The notes beneath the pieces are model-generated. The model searched no databases. It worked only from the letters and a program-made list of their open reading frames with translations, and was not told the DNA's origin. From Viola odorata (lineage: Eukaryota > Streptophyta > Magnoliopsida > Malpighiales > Violaceae): a stretch of 64,000 bases of DNA. The stretch is taken from the NCBI GenBank assembly GCA_963691705.1, contig OY829541.1, forward strand, positions 31,632,719 to 31,696,718, read 5' to 3'. Shown here in pieces: positions 34,845 to 44,645 of the stretch (its first letter is position 1; each line of letters opens with the position of its first letter). Position numbers and translations under genes: made by a program.

Positions 34845-35108
34845 AATGCTCTTCATGTAAGAAAACTTAAACCCTTCCATACTTCTCACTTGGCTGACAC
34901 ATCTTCTGTCATCATTGAACCTGTTGTCATTCCGCGATCACACATCCAAAGAAGGCAAGGTGTAGCTGCAACACAATTGAAGGTGGCTTGGACACCAGAA
35001 GCACATCTTCCTCCCTCTTGGGAGTGGGTTGATCACTTCCAGGTCACTTATCCTCATTCTTCCTTATGGGCAAGAAATTTCAACGGAGGGGCATTGTCAC
35101 ATCCATAA
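34845..35108 (+). pseudogene. Degraded chromodomain-like tail of element 5
   Basis: After the integrase stop the same phase continues NALHVRKLKPFH, then a region with RRQGVAATQLKVAW and SWEWVDHFQVTYP. This corresponds to the LVQW...ATWE...L...FP pattern of chromodomains at the C-terminus of chromoviral integrases, which target insertion to marked chromatin. The aromatic cage residues cannot be confirmed. It ends inside the LTR. Confidence 0.6.
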
Positions 35109-35588
35109 TCAGAAGGAGGCTTGCAACCAAAGAAAAAATGTGGGAAAAGAAACAGTTTTATAACTGCGGTCTAACTGCTGTCTATTTTTTGTTAACAGCA
35201 GTTGCAATTGTTTTGGCTTTGTTGTCAAGTTTGTTAGATACTGGCTAATTAGTTGTTATATTTCAGTTGCTTAGTTGTTAATAGCTTTCAATTCTGTTAG
35301 AAATTAAACATTGTATAAAAGGAGGATCAAGAGAGAAAGAAAGAAAGTCTTGCATTTTGTAAACAATTCTATATTTGTTCAATGAACAAGAGTTACAAGA
35401 ATTCAATGAATTCCTCTATCAATTTTGTTACATTTCTCCCTATCTACCTACCCTCTATTGTTATTTTCGTTGCCCTCTTCCTCCGTTTCTTTTGTTTCCT
35501 TTGAAGAATACATCACAACTACATTGTTCTCTTCTCCCTCTTCTATTCTACTTGTGTGTGTCAAGGTTCTCTTCTTGAGCTTGTGACA
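35095..35588 (+). repeat. 3' LTR of element 5 (494 bp)
   Basis: The ends TGTCAC and GTGACA are inverted repeats. A purine-rich AACGGAGGGG tract precedes it at about 35082-35091. A TATAAAA box lies at 35314-35320. No partner LTR is visible because the 5' half is outside the window. Confidence 0.75.
35314..35320 (+). promoter_or_regulatory. TATA box in the LTR of element 5
   Basis: TATAAAA within TTGTATAAAAGGAGG in the centre of the LTR, in element orientation. It is a likely core promoter. Confidence 0.6.
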
Positions 35589-36283
35589 GTATGTGCATGT
35601 CTCTCGGCCTCCGGATATGTGCTCATTCATCACCAAGACGAGGTTAGGCGTGATCGTATCACCTGTAGTTATATGATATCATATAATATCTCTGAGTTAC
35701 CTCATCAATATAACGATTTCTTTTAACGATAATTTATTATTTAACTTATAAAATTTTAAAAATATTGATATTTAAAAATGTAAAGAGTTTAAATTCTCTG
35801 AATAAATTATTTATTGGAGTTTTTGGAAGACTTGTTAGAAAAATGAACAATTTTGTTACGAAATCAATCTTAATTAATTTTGCTTCCAATGGTTCTATAT
35901 AGCCTATGTAGGAATCAAAAGTGTCTAAATTTTTCGTTAGTGATCCGAGAGTCCAAATTTTATATTTCCCTATATGAAAAGAAGTATAAATGACCTCGCC
36001 GGAGATTTTTAGAATTCATTAGTATGTAATAGTATAGCACTGCTCTTTAGGTATTTATCGGAGTTTTTTTTTTTCGCATAGTCAACACGTGCCATTTTGT
36101 GAGTAGGCCAAATAAATATAAAACGAACTAAAAACATTATGCAATACAGGAAAAATTCAATCCAATTCATCCCATTGCCAATACCGATCAGATTGTTCGA
36201 ATATTAACCTTGAAAATACAACACTGCAACTTAAAAAAAGAACTTAGCAACTTTTCCATCCAAGAAATGAGCACAGTGAATCG
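35589..36283. other. AT-rich intergenic DNA
   Basis: No reading frame, RNA gene or recognisable element boundary was seen. Confidence 0.5.
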
Positions 36284-37563
36284 GGGTGTAACCGGTCCGG
36301 TCCGGTTCGGTTCGGTTTTGGGCTTAGAACCGAACTGAACTGGAAATGTCCGGTTCTGATGGGTCTGGAACCAAACAGAACTGGAAATTTCCGGTTCTGT
36401 CCGGCCTGGAACCGGACTGAACAGGATAGTTTGGTCCGGTTCTGATTTTTTTTTTAATATAATTAATTAAATCTACCAACCCAGCCCTCCTAGCCAATGG
36501 GCCAACCCAGCAGCCCTCTCAGCTCATCAGGCAGCAACCCAACCCAACCCAAAATGTGTTGTAAAGGGATGCGTGGGAAGGGATTCGAACCACCCCCCCC
36601 CCCACCCCCCCATCGGATACTAAAAAAATGATATGTATGTATATATTTGGAGTTGGAATATGGGGTTTTCGTTAAACACTAAATGATGTATTTTTTTTTT
36701 CAAAATGGCGTCGTTTTGAAAGAAAATAGAAGGAAATAAAGAATTTTTTTCATTTCTTAGTTTTATTATAGGGAATCTATATGTTTTTATTTTCTTTCAA
36801 GTGGTTTATTGGAATTGAAATTGTGTTATAATAATAATATATGTTTTAAAATGATAATATTATTGTTAATTATATTAATAGTTAGATAGCTAAGTTTTTA
36901 ACAACATATCAATAATAAGAGTTTGTCATGAATTTATAAATGAAACTCTTATAATATATTTTTTTTTATTGACAAGATTTGAATTTGAACCATATTTAAT
37001 TTATTAAAAAATATAATAAATTAATATTTTAAAAAATCACGCTACATATCATTAATTGTCATTAAATATTACAAGAATATAAGTTACATTTCTCGATTTA
37101 TTCATAGGGTTATTTATCAAGAATAAATAACTTGTGGAAGCCAAAGTTAGTTTTTAATTTTTTGTACTTAAAATCCAATTATATAAAACACGTAATGAAC
37201 CATAAGAAATGTGAATGGATTTAATGGAGGTAGGGAGTGAGAATTATGGAGTATGTCTTAATGTGTTTAGTATCCTACCACTAGAATGAGGGGGAGGGGA
37301 TTCGAATCCCTTCCTTTTAATGACGAAACTTAACATTTTGCCACTGAGCCAAAGTATTAACTTGATATAAATATGCATATACAAATATTTATATATATAA
37401 AAATTTCCGATTCTCTCGGTTCTACGGTTTGGTTTATGGGTTTTGACAGTGGCAGAAACGGACAGAACCGGAAATTTTCGGTTCTTCTTGGGACAGAACC
37501 GAAAAATTACGATTCGATCCGGTTCTGGTTCGGTTTCTGGTTCGGACCGGTTTTCTTACACCC
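36284..37563. mobile_element. Probable non-autonomous TIR element with GGTTCGG-rich ends
   Basis: The left end GGGTGTAACCGGTCCGG and right end CCGGTTTTCTTACACCC are inverted relative to each other. Both arms, roughly 160 bp, are built from variants of CCGGTTC/GAACCGG. The 1.28-kb interior is AT-rich with no transposase. A clear target duplication was not found, so family and exact ends are uncertain. Confidence 0.45.
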
Positions 37564-38021
37564 AAAGACAATTTTTAGCCAATTTAATAGGATTATGCCC
37601 ATAAACAAATTACTGACCAGTATAAAAAAATGTGAGTGGACCCATATTGCTTCCTTCCGATCTTACTTAATTTTGTTTATAACCCGCTAGTACAACTTCG
37701 AATCTGAATCTCTATTGATAATTCTAGCACATGTAGATGCGATACTTTAGCTCATAATTATCTTTTTAAGTTCACTGTATTACTTTTAAGGATTTAGAAT
37801 GGTCAGATTCTCATCATGACATTTTGTAGGAAACAATAGTATATTTTATTTTAGCTCTCTCTATAAGGCCAAAATCAAATCTAGACATGAGTCCACAGAA
37901 GGTTCTCTACAACTCTCCCAGTCCCACACAACTTAGTAGAGCTGTTTATAGCGCATGCATGTAACTTAAACAAAAGCAAGCAACCACATTTTTCATCAGC
38001 TAAACCTTAGATCACTTTTCA
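37564..38021 (+). promoter_or_regulatory. Upstream region of the C2H2 gene
   Basis: Non-coding AT-rich interval before the ATG at 38022, expected to hold promoter and 5' UTR. No specific element is defensible. Confidence 0.4.
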
Positions 38022-38135
38022 ATGGCTAAATCTAGAAAACCAACAAAAAACAAGAAGGAAATGAAGCAGCAGCCCCAGAAAACAGAGAAACCACCACCTC
38101 CATGGTCAGTTGTAAGAGGTATTTTTAGCTGCAAG

Positions 38136-38753
38136 TGATAAGAGCTCAACTTCGATTTTGGAGAAGAAGGCCGAAATGGAGATGAAACCGGATCTAGTCC
38201 TCTTGTGAGAGGTTGGCAGCTTGGATGGATTTGATGAAGGTGTTTAAATGGAGAGGATAACATCGCAAGAAGGTTGCGGATTGTGCAGCGGATTAATGGA
38301 TGAAAAGGAGAGTGTTTTGATGAACAATAATAAGTATATAACTTCAATACCCAACAAACCCTCTCTAGGCTAGCTAGAGCAACCTTGTTACAAAGTAAGG
38401 AAGATGAAGTGCTGGTTTGAAGAACCCTAAATTACCTAAGCTACACTAGGGTTTGGTCTTAGAGAAATAACATTCAAATCAAAGACAAGTGCTGAAATGA
38501 AATGCTTGCACTTTAAATACTAAATCCTAACAATGGGTAAATACCCTTACACCCTTGGACAAAGGGGCTTGGCCTTGGCAGCAGCTGAAGATGGGCTTGG
38601 AAGATGGGCTTCGGCCAAACAAGGAGGGCGCAAGGCTTTGGCAAGGCCTTAGCCGCACGGTCTCATGGCTTAGTAGGGTTCGGCGCGGCCTTCTTCACGG
38701 GATGGCCGACCTGCCCATGAGTGGGTTCACCTCGAGCGTTCGTGCTCGTATCA
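38136..38753 (-). repeat. 3' LTR of element 6 (618 bp)
   Basis: On the plus strand it runs TGATAAGAGCTC to GTGCTCGTATCA. It matches 40517-41134 base for base as far as can be seen. The LTR start (minus strand TGATACGAGCACG) is shared with elements 3 and 4. Confidence 0.9.
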
Positions 38754-39722
38754 TCCCATCCCCCTTTGAAGAGATTCGTCCTCGAATCTAAGCTTTGGAG
38801 GGTGGGGGGGTTCCGAAAGTAGAGTGAGAGCCTTTAAGCTCATATCATCCCCTCCGCCTTGGAGGAGATTCGACCCCGAATCTATAAGGTCTATCCCTCG
38901 AAAGGCCGAACGGGCCAAGGCATGCTCATGGCTGGTGTCTACACACGGAACCCTCCAACAACAACTCTCGGTGAATATAGGCCAAGGTGGGGGCCTTCCT
39001 CGGGGAAGACGTGTAGGTGCGGACAGAAAACAGCCAAGAACAATCAAAGATGTGCCACGACGGGGCAAGGAGGTAACTCGGATCAGGTGCGAACTCCTAG
39101 TAGGGGGCTGGACCGTGAGGCCCCTTGAAGGCGCCTCAAATGGAAGGAAAAGTGCACGGCCAATCTGTCCTAAACCAAGAAGAAATGGGTCGACAAATCT
39201 ATGCCGAGGCACCCTCGGAATGATGGATAATGCACTGCCCAAGGACTGAAATGTGCACGGCAAGGGAAAGCAATGAACGGCTGCCTCAAGGCAATCCGAC
39301 GTAGACTCATCCGAAAACAGTAGCTTCTCCTCCCACGGAGTCGACTCAACCTCAATAAGTGATGGCAATTCGGATGTATACACCTCCTCCTCAATTGGAT
39401 CTAACATATCATCAATAGAGTGCCAATCGGGAGGGCAAACGCTAACCTCTTCACATTGCTCAAGGTATCCGGAAACCCGTAGGTTATCACATATAAGTGT
39501 CATTGCGCCCATGGTGTTTGTCATGGCTTGAGTGCTTCTGTCCAAGCGCGCTAGAATTGGAGCCATCCTCAAGGCGAAAGGTGAGGTGCCAAGGTATGGG
39601 GATGGGGCAGCCTTGGTGAAGTACTCATGGCTACGGTCAAGGTGGGGGGGCTGCTCAACATGATACCAAGATGCGTGGCTAGTAGGAGCAACCCTCAAAT
39701 GCGGCGGTATGTAGGAAGACAT
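38751..39722 (-). CDS. Gag-like ORF of element 6 fused to an integrase-tail remnant
   Basis: From the ATG at 39722 (MSSYIPPHLRVAPTSH) about 323 codons are open. The first part has a helix (FALRMAPILARLDRSTQAMT) and acidic segments. The last 50 codons read SGSNLLQGGGDD, which parallels RSNPLKGGGND at the integrase end of element 3. This looks like a deletion derivative joining a gag start to the pol end. The stop TGA is the first three bases of the LTR. It has no capsid or enzyme motifs that I recognise, and translation is unproven. Confidence 0.5.
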   Translation of the reverse strand: MSSYIPPHLRVAPTSHASWYHVEQPPHLDRSHEYFTKAAPSPYLGTSPFALRMAPILARLDRSTQAMTNTMGAMTLICDNLRVSGYLEQCEEVSVCPPDWHSIDDMLDPIEEEVYTSELPSLIEVESTPWEEKLLFSDESTSDCLEAAVHCFPLPCTFQSLGSALSIIPRVPRHRFVDPFLLGLGQIGRALFLPFEAPSRGLTVQPPTRSSHLIRVTSLPRRGTSLIVLGCFLSAPTRLPRGRPPPWPIFTESCCWRVPCVDTSHEHALARSAFRGIDLIDSGSNLLQGGGDDMSLKALTLLSEPPHPPKLRFEDESLQRGMG

Positions 39723-39729
39723 AGAAAAA

Positions 39730-40516
39730 TTCCTACAAAAGGAAACAAACACAATTGAATAGCTAAATGGGTTAGTCCCTCCCTCACGTGTTTCACTCGT
39801 GTTTATCACTCTAATAATCTCACAATATTCTCTCAAGCCCAAGCCAAACCGAAGCCAATAATGACTCAAAGACTCACTAAGGCACACGGAAGAAGCAAGG
39901 AAAACAAGGCTAGAAAGAAAGGTGAAAGAAAGCCAAATTAGTGATCAAGAAGAGACACTTTCGCTAAATTAGTGGGTCACTAAAGATCCAACTCATAAAC
40001 CTCAAGAACACAAGATGATCATGAAGAACACCAAGCACAACTTTCGCTCTATGAATCCTAAAAAGCCCAAAGGTGGCCCAAAAGTTACGAAAATCACAGG
40101 AAAGACTCTAAAGACGAAGATCTACAACTTTGTAGAAGGAAGAAAAGCAAAATTCCAAGTGGAAGGGAGAGGAAACAGACGCACAACACAGAACTGTTTT
40201 TCTCGCGCGATTTCTGCACGCTTTTCTTCCAAGGCCGAAAAGTGTACCAAGATCACTGAGTTAGCAGCAGACCAAAACACAAAAGTTTCTCTACACAGAA
40301 AGATGTTTACGCACAGAAATTTTCAGATTTTTCTGACGTAGAAAACTGACCCAGAACAGAAAAGAAGAACAGACTCAAAACTGGTTCCTGGACAGAAACT
40401 TTCTGTCCAGCACAAAAAAAATAAAATGACCAAAGGAGGAAGCGATTTTAATGGCAGAAAGGATGAGAGAAACACAAGAAACCAACCTAGAGGGCAGCTG
40501 GAGCTCCGCTACCACT
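39730..40516 (-). other. Leader and PBS of element 6
   Basis: It contains the box TTAGTCCCTCCCTCACGTGT (about 39772-39791, plus-strand reading) shared with element 4. The PBS is at its right end. There is no gene. Confidence 0.65.
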
Positions 40517-41134
40517 TGATAAGAGCTCAACTTCGATTTTGGAGAAGAAGGCCGAAATGGAGATGAAACCGGATCTAGTCCTCTTGTGAGAGGTTGGCAG
40601 CTTGGATGGATTTGATGAAGGTGTTTAAATGGAGAGGATAACATCGCAAGAAGGTTGCGGATTGTGCAGCGGATTAATGGATGAAAAGGAGAGTGTTTTG
40701 ATGAACAATAATAAGTATATAACTTCAATACCCAACAAACCCTCTCTAGGCTAGCTAGAGCAACCTTGTTACAAAGTAAGGAAGATGAAGTGCTGGTTTG
40801 AAGAACCCTAAATTACCTAAGCTACACTAGGGTTTGGTCTTAGAGAAATAACATTCAAATCAAAGACAAGTGCTGAAATGAAATGCTTGCACTTTAAATA
40901 CTAAATCCTAACAATGGGTAAATACCCTTACACCCTTGGACAAAGGGGCTTGGCCTTGGCAGCAGCTGAAGATGGGCTTGGAAGATGGGCTTCGGCCAAA
41001 CAAGGAGGGCGCAAGGCTTTGGCAAGGCCTTAGCCGCACGGTCTCATGGCTTAGTAGGGTTCGGCGCGGCCTTCTTCACGGGATGGCCGACCTGCCCATG
41101 AGTGGGTTCACCTCGAGCGTTCGTGCTCGTATCA
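40517..41134 (-). repeat. 5' LTR of element 6 (618 bp)
   Basis: It is the partner of 38136-38753, with no difference seen by eye. It is followed directly by the second target-site copy and then the C2H2 coding sequence (TATCCCCAAG). Confidence 0.9.
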
Positions 41135-41815
41135 TCAAGTATCCCCAAGAACAGCAGCAGCAGCAGATGCAGGAGAGAGAGCAGCAGCAAAAACAACCAC
41201 AACAGCAGAAGCAGGAAGAGGAGAGTGGGGGACAGAGAGAAGCAGCACATGAGCAAAAGCTGCAAATGAAGGAGAGGAAACATGATCGTAATCAAGAGCA
41301 AAGATCGAACGAGACAAGCAAGAAATGCAAGAAAACAAAGGAGAAGAAACATGAGCAGAATCAAGAACAAGGGTTGGATGAAGGAAGCAAGAAATGCAAG
41401 AAAATGAAGTGTTCAGGCTCACTCTGCAGCAACACAAAGGTGATGCACAGGCCTGAATTAGCAGCACCCTCTCCTGAGCTCCAAAGGAAAAGGGCTAATT
41501 CATATAGTAGTAACAATGAAAGTTCAAGCAGATCCATGAAACCTCTTTTAAATGAATTCAACGGTGTTGTTTCCTCTACTAACTCTTCACTCTCTGCTAA
41601 TTCCTCCAACAATACCAATATGAGTGGTACATCTTCCAGAGGAATGCCATTCAGGAGATTCGCCGGCTGCTACGAGTGTAGAATGGTTGTCGATCCTGTT
41701 CTTGGAATCGCCAGAGACCCTTCTTTGAGGAGCAGCATTTGTTCTTGTCCTGAATGTGGTGAGATTTTCATGAAGCCTGAAAGTTTGGATCTTCATCAAG
41801 CAGTTAGACATGCAG

Positions 41816-41989
41816 GTAACTCACACATTTTCATCTTATCTACTATTTTTTTGGTCATAAATTTGTTTCATAATCACAGAACAGAGAAAGAAATGCATTT
41901 GTGAAATTACAGATTGGCCAATTTACTAGGCTTGTATCTTGCTTTACTATTTATTCCAATGCAACATTTCTTATTAAACTTTTGCGCAG
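41816..41989 (+). other. Intron of the C2H2 gene (174 bp)
   Basis: The donor GCAG|GTAAC follows the finger (...RHA), and TTTTGCGCAG|TATCTG precedes exon 2. Joining gives RHAVSELSPEDTSK without a frame change. The intron carries in-frame stops. Confidence 0.85.
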
Positions 41990-42609
41990 TATCTGAACTG
42001 AGTCCAGAGGACACAAGCAAGAACATTGTAGAGATCATATTCCAATCAAGCTGGCTAAAGAAAGAGAACCCAGTTTACAAAATAGACCGCATCCTCAAAG
42101 TCCACAACACGCAAAGGACAATCTCCAGATTTGAAGAGTACAGAGACTCCATCAAAGCCAAAGCCACCAAGCTCATCAGGAAGCACCCGCGTTGCATAGC
42201 AGATGGGAATGAGCTCCTCAGGTTTCACAGCACCACATTTTCATGCTCAATAGGCCTAGATGGGTCCTCCAATTTGTGCAATTCAATCCCACAATGCAAT
42301 GTGTGCAGCATTATCAAGAACGGGTTCAAAGATTGTACTACTAGTCAAGAACGCGGGATTCTGACAACTGCCACGAGCGGGAAAGCGCATGACAAAGCTG
42401 CAATGATATTAGATGACAAAAGTGACAGGAGGGCAATGCTGGTCTGCAGGGTAATAGCAGGGAGAGTTAAGAAAAGTATGGAGGGGAATGTGGAAGAGTA
42501 TGATTCAGTAGCCGGTGCAATGGGGCTCTATTCTAATTTGGATGAACTCTATGTCTTTAATCCTACGGCTATTTTGCCTTGTTTTGTTGTCATCTACTCA
42601 GGGTTTTGA

Positions 42610-43237
42610 TGAAACTACTAGCTTAGCTAGCTTTGATTCCCCCCCAAGGACAATTTTTAACATCAATGGAGTTTGCAATTTGAGAAGTGGGTGTTGGTCA
42701 ACTTGGTCCAATAAATTTTAGTAATTTTTTGGGGCGTGAAAACTGAGAATGGTTTGGTCTTCTATGCAGAGCATTAAATGTGCACACTTACCCCTGCAAC
42801 TCAAAACTCAAAACTAAGTAGTGATGCAAGGCAAGGGAGTACCAAGAAGTTGAAAATGAAAATAGAGATCCAACATTTCACCGACAAACTAATAGCAAGA
42901 TTGTAGTAATTCTTATTATTGTTGCAAGCAAACAGTAGAATAGAATAAAATTTAGATACAAAACAACCTAACCAAAGCATCGAGAGATATCCTAGAAAAG
43001 TTACCCTTTTAACACCTTTACTATGCTCAAATGAGATTTATTTTTATATCGGAATAACAAATAAAATACCCTCTCATTTTGCCGTGTTAATTTAATGATT
43101 CAAGTTTTCCGGAATTTAATTAATCATATACTAAATGGCACATTAGGCACCAAACATATCCAGAATTTGATATCTCAAAGATATCCAAGACACAAATTTA
43201 GTAGTGGTAGGCCTCACACTACACTACACGAGGTTAA
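42610..43237. other. 3' flank of the C2H2 gene
   Basis: AT-rich DNA with the probable 3' UTR at the left. No other feature is supported. Confidence 0.5.
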
Positions 43238-43549
43238 ATTACATCGTATGTAGGTCTCTCTATTTAGTTAGAAATGACAAATTAGGTCCTTCTATTTACA
43301 TTTTCGACACATTGAATCTTTCTATTCTCAATTCGGTGACACTTTAGATCCTTCTTGCTGATGTATCATCACTTAATTGACAAAAGAGAGAAAAAAGGAA
43401 AAGATTGTCTCACCAATTAGATGATAGCATATCAGCATGAGATTTTAAGTGTTACTGAAATAAGAATAGAAAAACTTAATGTATAGAGAATATAAATAGA
43501 AAAATTCAATGTATTATTTCCAGCTAAATAGAGAAACATACAGTGTAAT
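43238..43549. mobile_element. Foldback/MITE-like inverted repeat
   Basis: The left arm starts ATTACATCGTATGTAGG...CTCTATTTAG. The right arm, reverse-complemented, reads ATTACACTGTATGTTTCTC. The arms of about 140 bp share CATTGAATCTTTCTATTC-like and GCTGATGT-like words in inverted order, so nearly the whole 312 bp can fold back. No transposase and no clear TSD are present. Confidence 0.5.
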
Positions 43550-43988
43550 CATTGGGATAGTCAGCTAGCTAGTTTCATAGTACAAAAGAGTACACAAAAT
43601 GGTGAAGGGTTGCTTTGGCTTTTGTTCTCCGGCCTTGTATTTTAGCCTGTGTCATGGTCGCGCATGTCTTCTTTTGTTTTGTGTTACATTTGCATTGCTT
43701 TGATTAATTAATTACTAGCTGGTATATTTATAATCATTTTGACTCTTGTTTTGTACTCATTGTGTCATGATTAACGATCTTCTTGATTCTCTGCCTATAA
43801 CCTAAAAGGAAGAAAAACACAGGGTATGGGCTCAACAAGCACTACCAAATTATCAAATACTAAATTACCAAATAACTTCCACTTTCAAGACAATTCAAAA
43901 AATTCTATTTCTATTTTTATTTTTATTTTTCTTTTAACATTTTTATTATCTCAACTCTTTCCTTCCTTAACGATCGAAGACGCAAACA

Positions 43989-44230
43989 ACAGAGGCCTTA
44001 GCACTGAAAGATGTCATTACATTGGCCGACAATAATGGGTGTGATAGAATTATCGTTGAGTTGGACGGTTTATTGAATATTTTGGCTCTGACTAATGGGG
44101 ACTTCTGACTGAATTATATGACACCTACTATTACCCGTTGTTCGTTTATGCATACTAAACGGATCATGAATGTCCCAACTCATGAGTTAGGTCAATTTGT
44201 TTTGATTTTCGTTTTAGGAAATATTTAAAA
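43989..44230 (+). pseudogene. LINE-type RNase H-like remnant
   Basis: A stretch reading TEALALKDVITLADNNGCDR then IIVELDGLLNIL resembles the RNase H-like (RVT_3) domain at the end of plant LINE pol. A stop at about 44108 and later decay make it a relic. No other LINE domains are next to it. Confidence 0.5.
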
Positions 44231-44430
44231 AGGGGAATGTTTCGAAATGATCGCGTTTTTTGTACTCGCTGATTTGAGTTAATATCTAATCCTTATTATT
44301 TATTTATCTATTAAAAAAAAAACTCACATCCCCTCCCCTCAATCCCTTGCTTGGATGTGATTTTTCAACTTTTTTTTTAGTGGGATATGCCTTTTATATC
44401 CGGCAATATGACTCAATTACCAAACAACTA

Positions 44431-44643
44431 CTTCTCCCTCCGGAGCAAAATAAACGTCGTTACGCATAACGAGGTGGCCCGAATGACTTACTATTTGACT
44501 TCAAAAAATTCCGAACTTTTTTTCGAACGTACGCAAATCCTTAACGTACGTTCGAAAAAAAGTACGGAATTTTTTGAGATCAAATAGTGAGTCATTCGGG
44601 CCACCTCGTTATGCGTAACGACGTTTATTTTGCCCGGAGGGAG
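44431..44643. mobile_element. Palindromic Stowaway-like MITE (213 bp)
   Basis: The ends CTCCCTCCGG / CCGGAGGGAG face each other, and the arms are nearly perfect inverted repeats over about 100 bp each (AACGTCGTTACGCATAACGA and its complement; ACGTACGTTCG near the centre). TA dinucleotides at 44429-44430 and 44644-44645 fit the TA target of Tc1/mariner MITEs. Confidence 0.75.
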
Positions 44644-44645
44644 TA

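Larger units (their letters stand above)
32105..35588 (+). mobile_element. Element 5: chromovirus, 3' half (pol and 3' LTR)
   Basis: Pol begins abruptly at the edge of the LTR of element 4, with no gag or 5' LTR in the window; those parts should lie left of the nest. RT-RNase H (32220-33810), integrase (33811-34844), a chromodomain-like tail and an LTR with TGTCAC/GTGACA ends follow. The gene order and tail are those of chromodomain-bearing Ty3/gypsy elements. Confidence 0.85.
38136..41134 (-). mobile_element. Element 6: recent non-autonomous LTR retrotransposon in the C2H2 gene
   Basis: Two 618-bp LTRs (38136-38753 and 40517-41134) appear identical by eye and bound a 1763-bp interior. The flanks GCAAG and TCAAG agree at four of five bases, as a TSD. 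On the minus strand the PBS (AGTGGTAGCGGAGCTCC) adjoins the right LTR, and polypurine tracts adjoin the left one. The interior encodes a gag-like start but no protease, RT or integrase, so movement needed proteins from another element. Confidence 0.9.
38022..42609 (+). pseudogene. C2H2 zinc-finger family gene, exon 1 split by element 6
   Basis: Coding parts are 38022-38135 (MAKSRKPTKNKKEMK..., PPPWSVVRGIFSCK), 41140-41815 and 41990-42609, totalling 469 codons plus stop once the insertion and intron are removed. After a Gln-rich and Lys/Glu-rich region comes one C2H2 finger (CPECGEIFMKPESLDLHQ...H). Next is a conserved domain with IIFQSSWLKKENPVYKIDRI, LIRKHPRCIADGNELLRFH and CRVIAGRVKKSMEG, ending LYVFNPTAILPCFVVIYS. 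This layout recalls the Arabidopsis At1g75710/At4g27240-type C2H2 proteins, some described as having a PARP-like fold (from memory). Apart from the insertion the frame is intact. The gene is probably nuclear; its role is unknown. Confidence 0.85.

Noticed and set aside
37290..37350. tRNA-like GATTCGAATCCC segment
   Set aside because: Only a T-loop-like word; no acceptor stem or anticodon arm could be built.
40936..41134. Upstream start (MDKGAWPW) for the C2H2 ORF
   Set aside because: This lies in the LTR of element 6; the real start is at 38022, with the frame interrupted.
41044..41467. Minus-strand Leu-rich ORFs as a membrane protein
   Set aside because: Shadow of the Gln/Lys-rich coding sequence of the C2H2 gene.
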